From assembly GCA_019426215.1 (NCBI GenBank), contig CM033392.1, positions 33,276,814 through 33,340,813 on the forward strand: a stretch of 64,000 nucleotides of DNA. Direction: 5' to 3'. The position numbers and the translations under genes are program-made. The notes under the pieces are model-generated. The model was not told where the DNA came from. It made no database searches and was given only the letters and a program-made list of their open reading frames with translations. Within the stretch, counting starts at the first letter, position 1; each line of letters begins with the position of its first letter. Of the stretch, positions 22,016 to 33,587 are shown piece after piece. Origin of the DNA: Buddleja alternifolia. Its lineage: Eukaryota > Streptophyta > Magnoliopsida > Lamiales > Scrophulariaceae.

Positions 22016-23652
22016 CCTGGGTCATGCGCAGTGGAAACAAAAAACATATCCGGATTCAAAAATGGTTCACTTTTGGGTTTTAATGATTTCATAAAATAAA
22101 AAAATAAAATCGAATTTCATTGATTTATTAACCTTTTTGAAGAATTCGAAATTCTTGATCTACGTAGTAGCAATTCAAAACACTTGCCTCTAGATATCAT
22201 GCCAGGATAAGTTTGCAGAAAAAATCCACTCCTCTGGCTCTGCTGAAGGCCGACGGCTATAGAAAAAGGGGAGAGAGAACTTTTTACTCTTCTTTCTTTG
22301 CTGTCAAGTTTACTATGAGAGTCTTATGTTTTTCAATTAGGTATCATGTATTTATAAGGAATGATGAGCTTGAAATTAATTAATTCCTTGAGCCCACCAA
22401 CTCCAATACACACGCCTACTACCATCCTCTATGGGCTAAGTTGACTTTCAGCTTAGTCCAGTTACTAATTAAGTCCAACATATTCTGTTAAAATATGATA
22501 TTAATTAACAATCATCCAAATTAAATAATTCAATAATTAATTTAGGATAGAATGATTATAATAAATACATCTATTATTTATTATTAATTTATTTCCATTA
22601 ATCTAATTAATCAAATAAATTAATTTGTCCATCAAATGACAAATTACCTAATTTATGTATTTTGCAACAAAAGAATTTCTTCGCTCAATTCTTTGAAAGC
22701 ATGACTTTGTAGGTTCGTCTCAATTGGCATTGGGAGGAAACCAAGGATGTGAGTGTCACCTAGCCAGTCTCGTGGACTCACACCCAAACCCAATTGAGAT
22801 CAAATCCATTAGACGATCAATACGAACCTTTAGGTCACAGATACCCTGTGAGTATAATCCCTTCACTGTGACGTCCCAATCGAGTGAGAGTCATAGTTTA
22901 TGTCAAACTCATAGGACTACATGTTGTGCTTAATAAATCATAGTGAGATGAAATTACCAAACCACCCTTGTGTTCCACACAAGTTAATTTTCCTTCTTTG
23001 ACCAAAGACCTATAATTTTATTTACCCATGATCGCACAGGATGTTAACTCGTTTACTACTCAAGACAGTGAATTCCATATTGGCAATCACTGAACAATTG
23101 CTACTTGTCCATCTGAACCGTACGAGTGAATTGAATCTGACTACTCTAATAACTCGTTCAGTGTCACAAGTACAATCTTTGTGAATCCTTAGGTCTAAGG
23201 CTCACGCTAACTACCGTGACTAGTAATTCAATCATTGACAGTCACCGAGTAATTACCTATGTGATTGAATTATGGTTATCCATTTTTGAATATATCTATT
23301 TTTTTATTATGGCACAAGCTCCCACTATTCCATAGTGACCGACTGACACTCCTTGTCAAATCTTGCATCATACAAGTCTGCTTATAATGCCTAATTAAGA
23401 CTCTTCGGCTTGCGAACACTTATTTAAGTAATCAAGGAATCGACACTTCTAGTGTCGATCTCCTCAATCCATGAGGAGTAGAAGCTCCCTCTTGATTACT
23501 CGGGACTTATTTGTTCAATAGTTTATTAATGGCATTAAGATTGATGACCAAAACAAATGCCTTTTATTAATTTAAAGAAAATTTGTACAACATAAAACTA
23601 AATGCCCTAAACAATCTAATTCTTTGATGGCATGGAGGGCATAATCCTAACA
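22016..23652 (-). mobile_element. Solo LTR of the large Copia family (family A), 1637 bp
   Basis: The minus strand starts TGTTAGGATTATGCCCTCCATGCC and ends GATCCACAACA. These are the same ends, in the same order, as the LTRs of the full elements at 33588-45644 and 48747-58254. The flanks GGTAT and GTTAT match at four of five bases. It lies inside the LINE reading frame. Confidence 0.85.
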
Positions 23653-24305
23653 GTTATTGCCTGTAAAAATGCCTTAATTAACACCTCCCTTACTACTTGC
23701 GATAAAAATTTCCTTTCCACTCCAAAGTTCGACTCCAAATACATTCTTCAATGTAAGCAAACACCTCCACCTTTGACTTACCTACAACAATTGGCACACC
23801 CAAATGTTTATCATGTTTCGTTTCAATGCGAATCCCTAACACTTCTGCCACACTAACCTGCTCATTGCCACCTAAATTCCTATTGAAAACCATAGTTGAT
23901 TTTTGGAAATTAATAACCTGCCCCGAAGCAGCCCCGTATACGCCCAAAATCTGTTTCACACAATGCATAGCACCCATCGTAGCTTGGAAAAAAATCATCG
24001 TATCATCCGCAAACAAGAGATGAGAAATACGAGGTGCTCCACGGAAAATAGACACCCTCTCTAACTCACCCCTATCCTCCTTTGCTTGGATCAAACGACT
24101 AAAAGACTCTACACAAAATAAAAACAAATAAGGAGAAAGGTGGTCCCCTTGGTGGATCCCCCGAGATGGATGCAAGTACCCAAATTGCTCACCATTTAGC
24201 AGAAACAAATAAGAGACACTAGTAACACACATCATAATCAAAGAAACAAAACTCTCATGAAAACCTAATTTTAAAAGCATGCGTTCCAAAAAATCACAAC
24301 AATGA
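23653..24305 (-). pseudogene. LINE reverse transcriptase fragment
   Basis: The frame 24289-23693 encodes RT motifs: RGIHQGDHLSPYLFLFC, then HLLFADDTMIFF (FADD catalytic box), then HLGVPIVVGKS. Just before the interruption the frame shifts, and the downstream frame reads LSQVVREVLIKAFLQAI. The upstream palm motifs and endonuclease are missing. Confidence 0.82.
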
Positions 24306-24415
24306 ATGAGTATAATAATTATAAAATTGTATTAAACACAAAAAATTGAATTTATATTTTATTCAAACAATGTTGACTCTTTTCATCAATATGAATAACA
24401 ATATATGATGGGTTA

Positions 24416-24749
24416 TGTGTGGAGATTGATTGATACTATGAATTTGGTAGTTGAATTGTATTATGATTGTTTTTCCTAATTGCCTAAGAATAGGATTTTC
24501 TTTTCTATTTAGATTAGGTTTAGTTTCCTTGAGTATCAAGTCTCTTACTCTATAAATAAGAGCTATCAACTTGTAATTATTTGACTTGCTCGGTTCACTC
24601 TTCAGAAATAAAGATGTAGTCTAGGTGTTGGCTCGTGGATGTAGGCAAATTGCCGAACCACGTTAAAATTCTCATTTTCATTCTTTTAGGCTTAGATTTT
24701 TATCTTTTCTTGATTATTTCTTTGTGCTCTGATGCTATCATTCCTAACA
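24416..24749 (+). repeat. 5' LTR of the small LTR element
   Basis: 334 bp, close match to 25956-26300. It contains TATAAATAAGAGCT near 24552, a likely TATA box. Confidence 0.85.
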
Positions 24750-24751
24750 AT

Positions 24752-24764
24752 TGGTATCAGAGCC
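24752..24764 (+). promoter_or_regulatory. Primer-binding site, tRNA-iMet
   Basis: TGGTATCAGAGCC two bases after the 5' LTR. Confidence 0.88.
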
Positions 24765-25955
24765 ATAAGTTATAAATTTAGGAGATGTCTTAGATCAAGA
24801 TCTATAGGGAAGGGCTTTGGTTAGCACGGATTTTGTCGTGGGAACGTGGTAGGACAACAAGAAAAAAATCAAGCTCAACAGTTTCATTGCTTGTAGCACG
24901 AATTGAGGTCATGGTAAAGCCGGAGAAAATGATAGAGGGGAATGGGATCAGTTAGATCGCTACCTATCAAGAGTAATCCTGTGTAACGTTAATGAAAAAA
25001 CGTTGAAAAATTATGGTGCCAGCAATTAAGCAGATCCAAAGCAACAGAGGCAAATTTGTGTTTCCAGGTGGGTAGACACGAAGCTAGTAGGAGCAGTTGT
25101 GGTGCCGAAGGTAGATCCATGGAGCTAGATGTCAGAGGGCAGACCCGCGTTGCCTATAGAGCAAATAAACAATTAGATAGAGACCGGAGAGGCAGAGTTA
25201 CAGAACCAGAAAGCAAATCCATTAAGCAAGAGGTCAGAGTGACAGTATCGGTAGCCGTGGGGGCAAATCCGTGTGGTCGAAAGACCTAAGGGCAGGGTTT
25301 TGGAGGCAGATCTAAGTTGAAATTAAACATGAGGCAGAGGCACACCGAGAGGATAGACGTGGAGCCAGAAGTAATGGTGGCAGGATGCCAAGCCAATTAG
25401 TCAGATTCATGGAGCTGCGGTTTTTAGGCAGGGGGTGTGACATTGCTCGTGCAGTGGGAACATTGAGCATATATGTGGGTGACCCGATATAGCCATTGAA
25501 AAATTGAGTTGGCGGATAAATCAGTCATAGCTCATGTAGGGAGTAGAGAACAGGTATGTGAGGGATTCGGGATTGCCATTGGAGAAGTCCTTGGTGGAAG
25601 AATGTCAGCCGACGGGTTGACCAAAGTGGTTTTGGGTTGTGAGACATGTTCTGGGTTTTGGAGTAACCTATATCCGTGACTCAGCTGGACTGAGAGGGAT
25701 ATGCCACGGTATTTAGGAGTTGGCTGATCATCAAAAGAATAGGGTAGGGTTCAAAAAGAGGGAACAATGTTCATAATGAGAGTCCGTCAAGTGGGAGACA
25801 CTGAGAGCGGCTGAATTGAAGAGGCATGAGGATGTTTCGAGTTAGATTTCCTTTGGGTTTGGGAGGTACCAACTAGATCAAGACTCACTTGGGAAAAGTG
25901 AAGTGGTGGCTCAAATTGAGTTCGATATTTTATAATCAGTATCCAAGTGGGACAT

Positions 25956-26300
25956 TGATGGGTTATGTGTGGAGACTGATTGATACTATGAATTTGGTAA
26001 TTGACTTGTAGTAGGATTGTTTTTCCTAATTGCCTAAGAATAGGATTTTATTTCCTATTTAGATGAAGTTTTAGTTTACTTGAGTATCAAGTCTCCTACT
26101 ATCTAAATAAGAGCTCTCAACTTGTAATTATTTGATTCATCCAATTCACTCTTGAGAAATAAAGATATAGTCTAGTTGTTGGCTCGAGGATTTAGTCAAA
26201 TTGCCGAACCACGTTAAAATCCTTGTGTTCATTCTTTTAGGTTTAGATTTTTATCTTTTCTTGATTATTTTTTTGTGCTCTGATGATACCATTACTAACA
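25956..26300 (+). repeat. 3' LTR of the small LTR element
   Basis: 345 bp, close match to the 5' LTR with substitutions and short indels. Confidence 0.85.
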
Positions 26301-26458
26301 ATGTATTTGTTAATCTTATGAAAACAAATAGATATCATTTCATATGTTCCGCATGCGCTTTCACATGCCATTGATTTGGATAGCATCAAGTGTTGCATTT
26401 TACTATACATGGACTAGCTCTAATCCTAAGCCAAGGCATGGCTGTAGGAATCCCCATT

Positions 26459-28026
26459 TATTGGTCCCAAGTGACATACGAAAGGGTTTAGAAGGGGGGG
26501 GGGGGGGAGGGGGCTTGAATAGACCCTGAAGTTTTCTTCAACTTCAAAAATTCGTACTCAAAGATATTGTTGACGCTAAAAAGGATAGGCGCTTGGTTGA
26601 GCGTCTACTAGAAGACAGGTTTTAATAAAGTTAACTTAGATTCAAGATATGAATACTTTAACCAAATGAGGCTAAGTGTTCAGTTCTTTTATCAAGGTTA
26701 GCACAGTGGAATATTTTCAAGTCTTCTTTTTAAAATATTTTAGCGCCACAACTTGTTAGTTAGTTGCTTTTGTCTTTTAAACAATTTTATCAATGTGTTT
26801 ACTCAACCGTTAATGCAATAATATGACAATGATAAAATCAACAGTAAAATAAAGAACACAAAGTTTGAAAGGTTCGTTGGGTGGTGTAATCCCAACTACA
26901 TCATTTTTTTCCTTTTTCACTCGGAGAAAATCCACTAAAATAATTCTCGAAAAATCACACAGAAACTTCTACAAAATAGGGGATGAGATGGATTTAAATG
27001 GCTTGAGCTCCTTGGTCACACATATTTTTGCTCCAAAACACTTCGATCCGCTTGCTTCTTTCATCCAGAAATAGTGCAAGCATTCAACTTCGACTTCACT
27101 CAGATCGCGAGGCTGAATAAGGGTTTTGTCTAACGGTTTGTTTGATTTTTGAAAGTTCAAACAACTTGAAATATCTCAATAGTAGTGTAGGGTTCTTTTG
27201 AAAAAGATTTTTGAGATATTGGTTGACTGTCTCAGGGATTGATGAAAAGCAGAAGGAATGTTTGATTTGAATATTCGAGCTTTTCTGAAAGTTTAAGGAT
27301 TGAGACTTCAATGCAACAGAGATTCGGCTTGTAAGCTTCTTGTTGTTTTTTTTGGCCTTTTGCTGAAGTCCTATTTATAGACTTTCTTGGGTAAAGTGTC
27401 TGTTGGACATGGCCAAGCGCGTGCCTATTACTTTCGCGCGTGAACGACTTTCGTCCTTTTTTCCTGAAATTCTGTTATAAAAAGTTGGTGCCGCAGACTC
27501 TGAAAAATTGACAGTCCAATGGGAAGGCTTCTCTGTATGTCGTGGAGTGCTTATCACATTTAATGCTCTTATCAGCATTTAATGCATTTAAAATGAATGC
27601 CCGTTGGACATTAATTCTTTGAGAATATTTACATTTAACTCCTTCTGGCCTTTGGAATAAATTCAGGTGATATTTTGTCTTGATAGACGCTCATTCAACA
27701 CTGAATGATCCTTAGCTGAATCTTCAAACATCAACGCTTCAGAAAGCTTGACGCTCAGACGCTTGCTATAGATCTTCATCTTCATTCAGACTTTAGACGC
27801 TCATACTTCAAACTTAACTACTGACAAACTCACCCAGAGTAGTATCATACGCTCAGTCTAAGAATACTTAGCCTAACAATCTAGAATAAAAACAAATAAA
27901 GCCTTATACAATTCTACCGCTCAAAGCCTATACATATTTTCTAATAAATTCAAACTAACATATTTTTGGGTCTAACAAGAATCCTAATTGTCATCATCAA
28001 AACATCTAACAAGAAATTTCCTAACA
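26459..28026 (-). mobile_element. Sirevirus-like solo LTR (family C), 1568 bp
   Basis: Same layout as 19668-21371. The minus strand starts TGTTAGGAAATTTC and ends GGGACCAATA (terminal G lost). The flanks CCATT and CCGTT match at four of five bases. It has a G14 run at 26494-26507 and a TATA box at 27371-27380. No internal region. Confidence 0.82.
26494..26507 (+). repeat. Homopolymer G14 in LTR
   Basis: Expanded version of the poly-G block found at the same place in the copy at 19705. Confidence 0.9.
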
Positions 28027-28239
28027 CCGTTGTATATATAAAACAAATAAGAAATGTGTATAACATGTGCTTATTGGAGTAATGTTATATTTGTTTTTTT
28101 GGTAAAGTACTTGATATTCATTAATTCACATAACCATCAACAAATCGTATAAGAACTACCAAGGGAGACCAATATGTCAAGCCTTGGTGTCATCTGACTA
28201 GCACTTAGTTATCACTTAAGATACGAACAAACAAAACAA

Positions 28240-28913
28240 TTATATTCTATCAAGAATTTCAGCAACATATTTAATGTCTCTCTGCTTACCCTTTGTAATT
28301 CCTGTTCCCCTAATTCTCAAGCTCAAGTCATTTTTCAATTGCACAAACACATCCTTACATTGCCTCCCCTTTTGCGCAAAAATCCTAGCATTTCTCTCCT
28401 CCCAAACTTTGTTGATAACCCCTGCAAAACCTGAAATTATGATATTTTGCCTATTCCTCCAACTCTTAAAAGCATATTTAAGCCACGCCACCCATCTATT
28501 GAACTGAACCGGCCACCCCTTCACACATAGCCATTGCATAACTTTCTGTAAAAGTTGCTTGCTCCAATCATACTCAAAAAACAAATGGTGGTTAGTTTCC
28601 ATCTCATCCCCACACAAGACACATTGTTTATCAATACCATGTACAAATCTGATTACTCTATCACGAGTCAATAATCTTTCATGCAAAACCATCCAAACAG
28701 TGAAAGAATGCCTAGGTATATTCAACGGGTTCCAAGCAATCTTAGCACTCCTGAAAACAGGTTGCTCACCTCTAAGCCACACATAGCATTTCTGAACTGA
28801 GTAAATACCTGATGGGGTTGCAAATCCTCGATGTTGTTCATATCTAGCATGTATCTTATTCTTGACACTGTTAATTTTTTTCCATGCCTAACTACTATCT
28901 TGTGGAGGTTCAT
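28240..28913 (-). pseudogene. LINE zf-RVT domain, frameshifted
   Basis: 28782-28240 (180 codons) contains CVLCGDEMETNHHLFFEYDW; the usual final Cys of the zf-RVT signature is Tyr here. The preceding part sits in another frame (28913-28722), and the two overlap near 28750, so at least one shift separates them. Confidence 0.7.
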
Positions 28914-29034
28914 ACAGCCAAAAATATTGCCCTTTGAGATAGATACTACTTATCCATCTTACCCATAAAGAATCCTTCTTTTCAGCAATAGCCCAAACTT
29001 GTTTTCCAATGGCTGCCAAATTCCAAACCCTGCA

Positions 29035-30492
29035 TTATTGTACATTTGACCCACCAAATGACTTCTTCATACAGATTTGGTCCCAATTTATAGGAATCAA
29101 TCTTTTTTTTCCTGCTGTCCTGCCCCACAGAAAATCCCTGGCCTTTTGCTCAATTTGTTTCATAATAGATTGGGGAATGATGAAAATTGAAGCCCAATAA
29201 CTATGCAACGTTAAAAGTACTGAGTTAATCAATTGAACCTTCCCTGCATAAGATAGGTGTCTAGAAACCCACATTATCAGTTTCTTTGTGATTTTATCAA
29301 CAAGGGTATAGCAATCAACTTTATTCCATTTTGTAGGGGACAATGGCACACCAAGATACTTCATAGGGAACTCTCCTTCCTTGAACCCTGTAATGTGCAT
29401 GATTTCTTGCTTGGTTGCCTGTGAAACCCCTCTTATAAAGATGTGAGACTTCTCCTGATTAGCCAATAGCCCAGATGTCTCAGAGAAAGTATGGAAAGTA
29501 TTCCAAAGGACATTCACAGATGCAATATTAGCTTTGCAGAAGATCATAAAATCATCTGCAAAGCAAATATTTGTTAATTCCATCCCTTTGCACCCAGGGT
29601 GATATCTAAACAGACTGTGTTGAGTAGCCTCCCTCAAGCTTCTGGTAAGGTACTCCATGACCAGAACAAATAGAAGTGGGTATAAGGGTTCCCCTTGCCC
29701 CAGTCCCCTCTGTCCTCTAAAGAAACCATGTGTTTCCCCATTCAAAACAATTGAATAGGTAGGAGTAGTCACACATTCAAGAATCCAGTCTCTAAATGTA
29801 ATGGGAAAATTGAAACCATCCAACACCTCTTTGATAAATTCCCACTCAACTGAGTCATAAGCTTTTCTGACATCAATCTTCATAAGACATCTCAGAGAGA
29901 TATTTTTCCTGTTATAAAGCCTAATTAGTTCCTGACTGATCAGAATATTGTCCACAATTGACCCGCCTTTAGTAAATGCCCCTTGGTTTTCATTAATTAA
30001 CTTAAGCAGCACCACACACAATCTCTGAGTTATCATCTTGGATATGAATTTGTAGATACTATTGCAGCAAGCAATAGGTCTAAAATCACTTGCCAAGTTG
30101 GGGTTGTCAACCTTAGGGATCAAGCTTAGTAATATGCAATTCACCTGTTTTAACATTTTCCCATTGTTGAAAAAATCCAACACTGCTTCAATTATTTCAG
30201 CCCCAACAATATTCCATGTTGCTTTAAAGAATCCACTCCCAAAACCATCTGGGCCTGAGCTCTTGGATGAACAGATACTGAACATGGCCTTCTTAACCTC
30301 CTTTGCTGTAAATGTTTGGATGAGTTCCATTTGCATTTCCCAGCTCAATTTTGGTCCTTGGGCAAACACTTGCTCTCTAGTACCTTTTACTATCCTTTTC
30401 TCCCCTAACAAATGTTTGTAAAACTTGACAAAGTGGTCTGTCACAGCTTCATATTCAGTGATCACTCTCTCCCCATCATTTATACTGCTCAC
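29035..30492 (-). pseudogene. LINE reverse transcriptase, 485-codon open frame
   Basis: Long uninterrupted frame with RT palm motifs in order: SSGPDGFGSGFF, SLIPKVDNPN..DFRPIACCN, IDVRKAYDSVEW (motif A), GLGQGEPLYPLLF, CFADDFMIFCK (FADD, motif C), KYLGVPLSPTKW. Upstream, 30917-30651 encodes WSCRMEGNPMFRIVQKLKLL, the segment that precedes RT in plant LINEs, separated by stops near 30500 and 30650. RT core residues look intact, but the element lacks endonuclease and ORF1. Confidence 0.82.
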
Positions 30493-30959
30493 TCTAGCTC
30501 TGTACTAATTTTTTTTAAGCAACATATGAAAGTACCTTGTATTCTGATCACCCATCTTAAGCCAATTGATCTTTTTGATTTTTGTTGCAAAAATTTCTCC
30601 TGGGCCAAGAGAACTTCTCTACACACCTTCTGCTGATCATTTACTTTTTGCTACAATTTTGCATTCATGGGGTCTTTGTTCAGTTCCAATTGTATGCCAA
30701 GTAGGATGACATGGCTCTCATCTGCTCTCCTTTCAATATCTGAGAAGTTGGTCTTATTCAACTCTTTCAAGGCTGGTTTAAGGAGTTTCAATTTCTGCAC
30801 AATTCTAAACATAGGATTTCCTTCCATTCTACAACTCCACTTCTCTTCCACAATTGGCTTGAATCTCAATCTATTTAGTCCCTTATATTTGATGTTGGAA
30901 TTACTTTCGATCCTCAATCTAGATAGTGACTTTTGGGTCGCTAATTCGATTTAGTTTCA

Positions 30960-31284
30960 TATTAGTTGTTCCAACAATTTTTGACAATATGAGTGGCCAA
31001 GCAAGATTCTATGAATAAAGTTTTTAATTAGTTGTTTATTCTTATTTTCTTATTTTAATTATATTTTTATCTTTTTTCCTTTATTTTTTTTCTTCTTATC
31101 TCCTTCATCCCCATCATAGCTCAACCTCACACCCAATCATCAGCCATCCTTGTACCTGTCCTCCCTCTTCCCCACCAGCACACTACCATTGGCACTTTAA
31201 CTCAGAGATGGGATACAAATGCTTGAAATTATAGACTTCGCCCTGGGGGGGGGGGGGGGGGCTATCTTAAATATAAAAAAATTA
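30960..31284. other. Spacer with G17 homopolymer
   Basis: AT-rich then C-rich sequence without a gene; a run of 17 G lies at 31245-31261, and the target duplication AAAAAATTA of the next element is at 31276-31284. Confidence 0.5.
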
Positions 31285-32695
31285 GGGAAAATTATTGTTT
31301 AGGGAATAGGAAGATTTTAAATTTATAAAGACATAACAATTCTTAACTAATTAGGGAGAAGGGATTCCTAAATTTTACAAATTACTAAAATAGTAAATTC
31401 AGTGCAAAATCATATTTGTGTCACCTATTTCATCTTTTTTTTATTTATCCATATTCTTCACTTATTAAAGTTTCGTTCATCACAAATGAAGTTTAACTTT
31501 TTTTTCTTACAAAGTCACCTAATAGATTTATCGAAAAATGAGAGGAATATTCTATTGTATGTTTGAAACAAATTATTAAAATGACGAATTCAACGCAAAA
31601 TCATTTTGCCTTACTCACTTCATATGTTTCCTAGAAAAGTACAAATTATCCACTCCCCCAATTTTCTTTCATAACTATTTTAAAGTTTACTTATCTCCAT
31701 TTGTACAAATTGACCCTCACATTGATTGAAAAATGCAATATGAGTTGGGAAAAACTGTACAACACATTTAAAAATTTAAAATAATTGAAAATGATTTTAT
31801 ATAAGTTTGTCTTTATAATTAATGATTTTGTATTATTGCAACACCATATTTTTTTATGAAAATTTCATCGTCTATGGCCTTGTAATTAAATGCCTTTAAC
31901 TATATTTCTCGAACAGTTTTAATTAAAAAATACTCAACCATGATTCAATAATACTTTTTAATTAATAACCTTGATCTGAATAATTTTTTCACGCATCAAA
32001 GCATGCAATTACAACTATGATTATACAAATGTGATAAAAAAACTATGCAAATTTTTTTATTATTTATAAAGAATTGGTTAGAAAAAATTTATCGAGGTGG
32101 TGCTTTCAATTAAGATACTATCCATGAAAATATAATTACTTATGATAATTTGATGTATCACAAGGCTAATTGTTTTAATTATTATTTTGTCATAGTATGA
32201 AGTATAATGTGGTTTATCAAGCATTATTTTCCGAAGTCATTTAAAAATTTCATAACTGTGTTGCTTTGTATACTATCTAATATTTTCTTAATCTTTTATT
32301 TCTTGTTATATGACTGCAATTTTTGAAGTTGTTACTGTAAATAAAATTAAGAACTTTATTTAATATAATTTTCAATCATCTTAAACTATTTTTAAGTGTT
32401 GTAAATTTGTTTCAGATATACAATAGAATATTACTTGCATTTTTTGATAAATCTATTGGGTAGCTTTGTAAGGAAAAAAAAGTTAAACTTCATTTGTGAT
32501 GAACAAAATGTTAATAAGTGAAGATTATGGATAATTAAAAAAAAAGATTATATAGGTGACATAAATATGATTTTGTATTGAATTTACCATTTTAGTAATT
32601 TGTAAAGTTTAGGAATCCATTCTCCCTAATTACTTAAGAATTGTTGTGTCTTTATAAATTTGAAATCTTCCTATTTCCTAAATAATAATTTTCCC
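31285..32695. mobile_element. Non-autonomous Mutator-like element with long inverted repeats, 1411 bp
   Basis: Ends GGGAAAATTATTGTTTAGG and its complement. Arms of roughly 225 bp pair closely: left 31285-31505 against right 32470-32695, including 'cacaaatgaagtttaac' and its complement. Perfect 9-bp target duplication AAAAAATTA at 31276-31284 and 32696-32704. The AT-rich interior has no transposase. Confidence 0.88.
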
Positions 32696-32704
32696 AAAAA
32701 ATTA

Positions 32705-33311
32705 TTGGGAAAAATTTATTTTTCTCAAAATTGAGGAGAGGTGCCACCATCAGTCCCTGCCTCAACCCACCTCTAGCCAACCCCAGTAAAGAACCCAAAG
32801 CACCACCTTCCCACCACCACCCATCCTTAGTTGTGTACTGAGTCCTACCCCACACCCATCTTCTATGCCATCTCGAGTGCCTAACATAAACCACAGCCCT
32901 GCAAGTGCTTATTTATTTATAAGTAATTGCATTAAAAAACAAGGTAGTTAATCGACATCTGAATGAAAAATCGGTCCAACAACAAAAGAAAAACCAGTAC
33001 AAGCTAAATTAACAATTACAGAATCAATAAGGTCATTCCAATTAGAGTGGAATTTCCAATGAGCTTTGGGCAACTAAGTTAGCTATTCTAGGAGTTGAAA
33101 CAAGGTTCCAAAAGGGCCATTTTGATAGCAAATGCTTAATTTACGAAATCAAGGAACAACGATTACAGTCAACCATGTAAAAAGGAACCCAACACCATTT
33201 TCGCCACAACCACCAAATCATATTAAAAAATAATTTTGCAAATTTGGTGATGGTAGACAAAACAAAGAGCATTAAGGAAGGCCATCAGATCATATGATTA
33301 CTATTGATGTT
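32705..33311. other. Spacer, possible retroposon tail
   Basis: Bases 32720-32890 are C-rich and 32900-33300 AT-rich. I could not assign it. The stretch near 32925-33250 has the look of a minus-strand LINE 3' end, but no motif confirms it. Confidence 0.3.
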
Positions 33312-33587
33312 GCCCAAGAATGCCAATGTTTCATACATTAATCACTGAAACATAGTCTTTTACGTTGAAGATCAACAGATATAAAAGTAAAACTAAATTT
33401 TATAATGGGAATAAGAAATTACTTGACACAAACCCTAACAGCCCCACAGTAAAGACACATTCGAAATGAAGACGCCGCAAGCATGAATAACGAAAAAATA
33501 GCAATCATTTCATTTGAACAATGCAATAAACCAAAAGCAAAAATATAATGGCGGGAAGCAAAAAACCACCACAAATCTGGGTAAAAT
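33312..33587. repeat. Tandem repeat unit 1 (about 280-300 bp)
   Basis: Shares GCCAATGTTTCA at the start, AAGAAATTACTTGA in the middle and AAATCTGGGTAAAAT at the end with the units at 45650-45952 and 45953-47940. The Copia element 33588-45644 inserted at the junction of units 1 and 2. Confidence 0.6.

Larger units (their letters stand above)
16835..24305 (-). mobile_element. L1-type LINE in three pieces, split by two LTR insertions
   Basis: The poly(A) tail is seen as T8 at 16835-16842. Going 5' on the minus strand, the C-terminal part is 16835-18475, a 64-bp piece is 21952-22015, and the RT part is 23653-24305. The reading frame content joins across both interruptions. '...LSQVVREVLIKAFLQAI' at 23653-23720 continues as IPTYVMNCFKFPEQLIHE at 21952-22015, then into LGWGNTDDRKIHWIAWRALCK near 18405-18465. 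Endonuclease and N-terminal RT are absent (5' truncation near 24305). Confidence 0.82.
24416..26300 (+). mobile_element. Small non-autonomous LTR element (TRIM/LARD-like), 1885 bp
   Basis: LTRs 24416-24749 and 25956-26300 start TGATGGGTTATGTGTGG and end CTAACA. The flanks ATATA and ATGTA match at four of five bases. A tRNA-iMet primer site (24752-24764) and a purine tract AAGTGGGACAT (25945-25955) are in place. The 1.2-kb interior is purine-rich and has no retroelement protein. Its primer site and purine tract match those of the large Copia family, so Copia proteins could mobilise it (inference). Confidence 0.85.
28094..30882 (-). mobile_element. 5'-truncated LINE with RT and zf-RVT domains
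   Basis: T7 at 28094-28100 marks the poly(A) end. A 9-bp direct repeat TTATATTTG at 28085-28093 and 30883-30891 is a candidate target duplication, though short and AT-rich. Reverse transcriptase and the zinc-binding end are present; the endonuclease part is missing. It is from a different LINE lineage than the elements at 16.8 and 61.6 kb, judging by its RT sequence. Confidence 0.75.

Noticed and set aside
25056..25289. 77-codon frame in the small LTR element
   Set aside because: Purine-rich composition gives chance openness; no retroelement domain is visible.
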